A stretch of DNA of 17,804 nucleotides from assembly GCA_947303145.1 (NCBI GenBank), contig CAMYXB010000011.1, positions 1-17,804 on the forward strand, in the 5' to 3' direction. The notes below the pieces were generated by a model. That model did not search any database. It worked only from the letters and a program-made list of their open reading frames with translations, and was not told the DNA's origin. Positions 14,536 through 17,804 of the stretch are shown piece by piece; positions within the stretch are counted from its first letter, which is position 1; each line of letters opens with the position of its first letter. The stretch is from an uncultured Clostridia bacterium. Lineage in GTDB: Bacteria > Bacillota > Clostridia > Christensenellales > UBA1242. The translations under genes and the position numbers were made by a program.

Positions 14536-15777
14536 TTACAGTTCCTTTGCTTCGTTTATATTTGCTTCGTCTATAGTAGACTTCTCACATTCTTCCTCTG
14601 TCATATTTTTATATTTCTTTATGAAATTAAGTGACTTACAATCTCTCGTATGTTCTTTGAGTTTTAAGTAAAGTTCCTTGTTTGGCAAATCTTTGATTGA
14701 CTCTTTGATTAACTCTATGTCGGGCTCCTCATACACTTTCATATAGTTCTCTGCTTCTTCTGTATATTCGTTGGAGTTCTTCCTAAACATAGGCATGCGG
14801 ATGCACTTCAGCACATATTCTGGCTGGACATCTCCGTTGGACATGGTGTGATAGTTATTGCGCTCAAGACAGAAGTCATATATATATACATTGGAATCTG
14901 AAGGGGCATATCCAGCAGCGAGAGCATAATTGGATACCTCCTGAAGAGTGGACTCACTGATGACCACAGCATCTTTCTTCATGATGCTCACCAGTTTGCC
15001 TTGTTCATCGAATACAGGCACCTTTTGGGAGATGACGCCAGAGGCGTTGGAATGGTGATGACCGGTGATGATGGCATCTACAGCCTCACCACAATCATTG
15101 AGGTAGGCTATAGCCTTGTTGTATTCTGACTCAATGCTACTGGCAGAAGAGCCACCTCTGCCTGAACCATGGTGTAGATATATGGAGAATGTCCTAGGCT
15201 CTCTCTTGTGGTCGCAAGTAGGGACTTGGAATTTGAGAATCACACCGAATTTGCAATGTTGTGGACCAATCCAACTGTGACTGGCTGGGTCGTATGTCCT
15301 CAGTCCATCGATGATATGTCTTGTAGGTGACATATTGGATGCACTCCATCTGCTTCCGTTCTCTCCGTCATGATTGCCATCTAGCATGAGAGGTATCTTG
15401 TCTACAATGGAAGAGTAGAGGTCTATCTCTCTAGCGATGGCTCTTTGATTGCCATATTTGTCATCATGAGCGTTCTGGTCTGCTTTGATGACAGAATTGA
15501 CAGCATCTCCGCCAAGCACACAAAAGGCATTGGCTGTTTGCTTGACGAAATGGACTGCCTTTTCCTCCCTTATGGCGTTGGAACCGACAGAGGCACTGTG
15601 CAAGTCAAATAGTGGCACAAGGCATATGTGTGAGAATATGGACTGTGATTGCTTCACCTCTACTATTTCTATTGCTCTTGGGTCAAAAGCTCGCTCTCTT
15701 GCATACTCTTTTGTGAAGTCTAATGCCCTTTTTTCCATGTCGTCATTCTTAAAAAATGTAAATTGGCCGTTACCCAT
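14536..15777 (-). CDS. Calcineurin-like metallophosphoesterase
   Basis: The 413-residue protein has the complete dinuclear-metal signature: D58-x-H60 (LFDLHS), GGD91, GN135-H136-D137, LH202-H203-GSG and G239-H240-H241-H242. This fold hydrolyses phosphoester bonds in nucleic acids, nucleotides or proteins; the substrate cannot be told from sequence. No signal peptide or membrane segment is visible, so it is cytoplasmic. After the catalytic core (about 48-310), a C-terminal 100 residues are charged and helical. It opens a three-gene operon behind a perfect consensus promoter and is followed by an apparently inactive homologue and a zinc-ribbon gene. The ATG at 15777 has a GAGGAGG ribosome site. 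A phage or mobile origin is possible but not shown. Confidence 0.9.
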   Translation of the reverse strand: MGNGQFTFFKNDDMEKRALDFTKEYARERAFDPRAIEIVEVKQSQSIFSHICLVPLFDLHSASVGSNAIREEKAVHFVKQTANAFCVLGGDAVNSVIKADQNAHDDKYGNQRAIAREIDLYSSIVDKIPLMLDGNHDGENGSRWSASNMSPTRHIIDGLRTYDPASHSWIGPQHCKFGVILKFQVPTCDHKREPRTFSIYLHHGSGRGGSSASSIESEYNKAIAYLNDCGEAVDAIITGHHHSNASGVISQKVPVFDEQGKLVSIMKKDAVVISESTLQEVSNYALAAGYAPSDSNVYIYDFCLERNNYHTMSNGDVQPEYVLKCIRMPMFRKNSNEYTEEAENYMKVYEEPDIELIKESIKDLPNKELYLKLKEHTRDCKSLNFIKKYKNMTEEECEKSTIDEANINEAKEL

Positions 15778-15811
15778 ATAGGTTCCTCCTCATTTCCTAT
15801 TTGTTGGTTTT

Positions 15812-15840
15812 ATTATACAATAGTTGCCGTCCACTGTCAA
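15812..15840 (-). promoter_or_regulatory. Perfect consensus promoter of the phosphoesterase operon
   Basis: TTGACA (15840-15835 on the minus strand), 17 bp, TATAAT (15817-15812), 35 bp before the ATG. All 12 box positions match consensus, predicting strong constitutive transcription unless repressed. Confidence 0.9.
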
Positions 15841-15948
15841 TACTTGCATTCAAAAAAAGCATGTAGTGCTTGTTGATGCTAGAGGAGAGAGGATATGATA
15901 ATGTTTGTCATTCTGCTGCCGAGCGAAGCGAAAGCACTTTACAAATAA

Positions 15949-15977
15949 TTGACAAAAAAGGCTATGAATAATATAAT
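15949..15977 (+). promoter_or_regulatory. Perfect consensus promoter of the zinc-ribbon/fmt operon
   Basis: TTGACA (15949-15954), 17 bp, TATAAT (15972-15977), 22 bp before the ATG at 15999. It diverges from the equally perfect promoter of the phosphoesterase operon about 110 bp away. An imperfect dyad AGCAT/ATGCT (15858-15880) lies between them. Confidence 0.9.
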
Positions 15978-15998
15978 GGTCGTATTGAGAGAGTAGTT

Positions 15999-17030
15999 AT
16001 GAAAGAAAAGACTAATAAGTGTAAAAATTGTGGCGGAGATATGAGTTTCGATGTCGAGAGTCAAAATCTCAAATGCACTCATTGTGGGGGCACTGTGTCT
16101 TTCGACATCATTCGTGCACCATTTATTAAGAAGGAATATCGCCAAGACAGTGTTATTTCTAAGGAGATAACAGAGCACACAGAGTATATCTGTTTGACTT
16201 GTATGAGGCGAAGTGTGGTGAAGAGAAGTGAGGGAATACTAGAGCGTTGCCCATCATGCGGTGATGCCAATTTGAAGAAAGTTCTCAAAGTGGACTATCG
16301 TCCAGATGGCATTATTCCATTTAAGATATCTCATCAAGATGCCCTTTCTAGATTTTTTGAGTGGATAAAGAAGAGAAAGTTGTCTCCCAATATGCTAAAA
16401 AGACTGGATAGGACGCAGAAAATGGTGGGAATGTATATTCCAGCATATTATTATGACTTTGTCGCCACTAGCACATACTCTGGTGTGGGAGTGAGGTCTA
16501 GGAGAGATAAGGACGGACATATAAGGCAGACTAGGCATAGATTTAGTGATACAGAAAGGGAAGAATACACCAACCATATCGAGTCTGCAGGACAGGAAGT
16601 GCCCACCAGTTCGCTAGCAAAATTAGGCTCTTTTGACACCACCAAGCTTTGTGTATATTCCAGCGAATATCTCTATGGCTGGGCTGGGGCAGAGGTCACC
16701 AGTTTTTTGCAAGATAACTACAAGAATATGACAGGATATATGTCACAATACATCGCTTCAAAGATTAGGTTCTCCCAGCCTTACGATTATGTGGAGAATT
16801 TCAATTGCGTCACTCTGTTCTCTAGCGTGAGATATAACTATGTCTATTTACCTATATATAAAGGGACATATAAGTATAGAGACAAGACCTATACCTATTA
16901 TATAAATGGCGAAAATGGCACCGTCACAGGCAAGAGTCCCAAGTCCTTTTGGAAGATTTTTGGTGTAGCCATAGCACTCGCCATAGGCATAGCAGGAGTG
17001 GCTCTTTTGCTGTATCTTTTGAGTAGATGA
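15999..17030 (+). CDS. Double zinc-ribbon protein with C-terminal membrane anchor
   Basis: This is a 343-residue protein. Ribbon 1 uses C8, C11, C26 and C29; ribbon 2 uses C65, C68, C84 and C87. After these comes IIPFKISHQDALSRFFEWIK, then GMYIPAYYYDFVATSTYSG and a beta-rich central region, and a single membrane helix at about 318-341 just before the end. This layout matches a Firmicutes family often annotated as TFIIB-type zinc-ribbon protein, or misnamed primosomal protein N'. Its function is not known. The ribosome site before the ATG is weak (GAGAG), though the promoter is perfect. It forms an operon with fmt, 12 bp downstream. Confidence 0.85.
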   Translation: MKEKTNKCKNCGGDMSFDVESQNLKCTHCGGTVSFDIIRAPFIKKEYRQDSVISKEITEHTEYICLTCMRRSVVKRSEGILERCPSCGDANLKKVLKVDYRPDGIIPFKISHQDALSRFFEWIKKRKLSPNMLKRLDRTQKMVGMYIPAYYYDFVATSTYSGVGVRSRRDKDGHIRQTRHRFSDTEREEYTNHIESAGQEVPTSSLAKLGSFDTTKLCVYSSEYLYGWAGAEVTSFLQDNYKNMTGYMSQYIASKIRFSQPYDYVENFNCVTLFSSVRYNYVYLPIYKGTYKYRDKTYTYYINGENGTVTGKSPKSFWKIFGVAIALAIGIAGVALLLYLLSR

Positions 17031-17042
17031 TGAGGGAAATAA

Positions 17043-17804
17043 ATGAGAGTAGCGTTTTTAGGTAATAATGATTTTTCTGTAAGTGTGCTACGCAGGCTCC
17101 TTGAAAGTAGTCACGAAGTAGTATGCGTTGTGGGCAGTCTTGATAGCAAAGTGGGTAGAGGGCAAAAGGTGTCATTCAGTCCTCTCAAAGTTTTTGCTAT
17201 GAAAAACAATATCCCTTTTCTGCAATATAGACGAGTGTCGAGTGGGGGCGAGGAGGATATAAAGTCTTTCAAGCCAGATGTCTTGGTGACAGCATCTTTC
17301 GGGCAGATTTTGAGGCAAAATATCCTTGATTTAGCGAAGTATGGTGTAATCAATGTGCATACATCACTTTTGCCTAAATATCGTGGCAGTTGCCCCGCCA
17401 ATTTCGCCATTATAAATGGTGAGAAAGAAACAGGTGTCACTATCATGAAGACGGCTTTAAGTCTGGATAGCGGAGATATTATATTGCAAGAAAAATTGGA
17501 CATTCTCCCAGATGAGACAGCGGGCGAACTGCTATCAAGACTTAGCGAGATGGGGGGAGACCTTCTTGTCAAAGCACTCGATAGCATAGAGAATGGCACA
17601 GCAGTCTATACAGAGCAAAACGAAGATGGCATGACATATTTTCCCATGCTACACAAGGATTTTGGAAGAATAGACTTTAATAAGACAGGAGAGGAGATAC
17701 ACGACTTCGTTCGTGGCATCAATCCTTGGCCAGTGGCATTTGTGACAAGTGGAGACCTTTCTCTCAAGGTTTACAAAGCATCGGCGGTGGACAATGTTTG
17801 GGAT
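17043..17804 (+). CDS. fmt: Methionyl-tRNA formyltransferase (3' end beyond window)
   Basis: The first 254 residues of the enzyme that formylates initiator Met-tRNA using 10-formyltetrahydrofolate. Landmarks are MRVAFLGNNDFS at the N-terminus, KVGRGQKVSFSPLK, ASFGQIL, and the catalytic block INVHTSLLPKYRG carrying the essential Asn and His, then LDSGDII with the catalytic Asp. FGRIDF and GINPWPVAF mark the end of the catalytic domain; the C-terminal tRNA-binding domain is mostly cut off. RGSCPAN replaces the usual RGAAPI. The ATG follows GAGGG by about 7 nt. It is second in an operon behind the double zinc-ribbon gene, whereas Firmicutes fmt usually follows priA and def. Confidence 0.95.
   Translation, partial: MRVAFLGNNDFSVSVLRRLLESSHEVVCVVGSLDSKVGRGQKVSFSPLKVFAMKNNIPFLQYRRVSSGGEEDIKSFKPDVLVTASFGQILRQNILDLAKYGVINVHTSLLPKYRGSCPANFAIINGEKETGVTIMKTALSLDSGDIILQEKLDILPDETAGELLSRLSEMGGDLLVKALDSIENGTAVYTEQNEDGMTYFPMLHKDFGRIDFNKTGEEIHDFVRGINPWPVAFVTSGDLSLKVYKASAVDNVWD

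Noticed and set aside
17111..17599. Minus-strand 162-codon frame
   Set aside because: Antisense to the conserved fmt gene, with Ser/Leu-rich composition typical of a shadow frame.

Overview
The window looks like a piece of a low-GC Firmicutes chromosome, probably an uncultured gut-type clostridial relative. Supporting signs are strong purine-rich ribosome-binding sites, near-consensus sigma-A promoters (TTGACA, 17 bp, TATAAT), frequent AUA and AGA codons, A/T-rich intergenic DNA and a large secreted surface protein. The genus cannot be fixed from this sequence alone, and no rRNA or tRNA is present.

Layout. 1-4363 (minus) is the 5' part of a very long gene for a secreted protein. It has a signal peptide, a DUF6273-like region interrupted by an acidic D-P-E-V repeat, and at least 16 GGAIY-type beta-helix repeats, and it runs off the left edge. 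4550-5497 (plus) is a PAP2 membrane phosphatase. 5703-6137 (plus) is a small multi-pass membrane protein. 6251-7165 (minus) is a class II fructose-bisphosphate aldolase. 7351-8205 (plus) is a degenerate polyprenyl-phosphate glycosyltransferase-like membrane protein whose promoter predicts a leaderless mRNA. 8378-9382 (plus) is GAPDH. 9505-10302 (minus) is a membrane-anchored protein with a SPOR-like domain. 10379-12267 (plus) is a divergent groES-groEL pair without a visible CIRCE operator. 12311-12966 is an IS200-type element with an intact tnpA and elaborate end structures.

13035-15777 (minus) is a compact three-gene operon behind a perfect consensus promoter. Its order is an intact calcineurin-like metallophosphoesterase, a second protein of apparently the same fold in which most metal ligands are replaced, and a 69-residue zinc-ribbon protein whose start lies inside the preceding gene. 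15999-17030 (plus) is a double zinc-ribbon protein with a C-terminal membrane anchor. It is followed after 12 bp by the start of fmt (17043 to the right edge), cut by the window end.

How the genes fit together. The housekeeping content (aldolase, GAPDH, GroESL, Fmt) is interspersed with lineage-specific membrane and surface proteins. The most likely undescribed unit is the active/inactive phosphoesterase pair plus zinc ribbon at 13035-15777; its biochemical role is not evident from sequence. A second unexplained signal is in the intergenic spacers around the aldolase, glycosyltransferase-like, GAPDH and phosphatase genes. They are built from A- and T-tracts spaced close to one DNA helical turn, which predicts intrinsically curved DNA beside promoters and gene ends. 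No non-coding stretch exceeds 300 bp; the longest (15778-15998 and 5498-5702) are described by their promoters, terminator and repeats.
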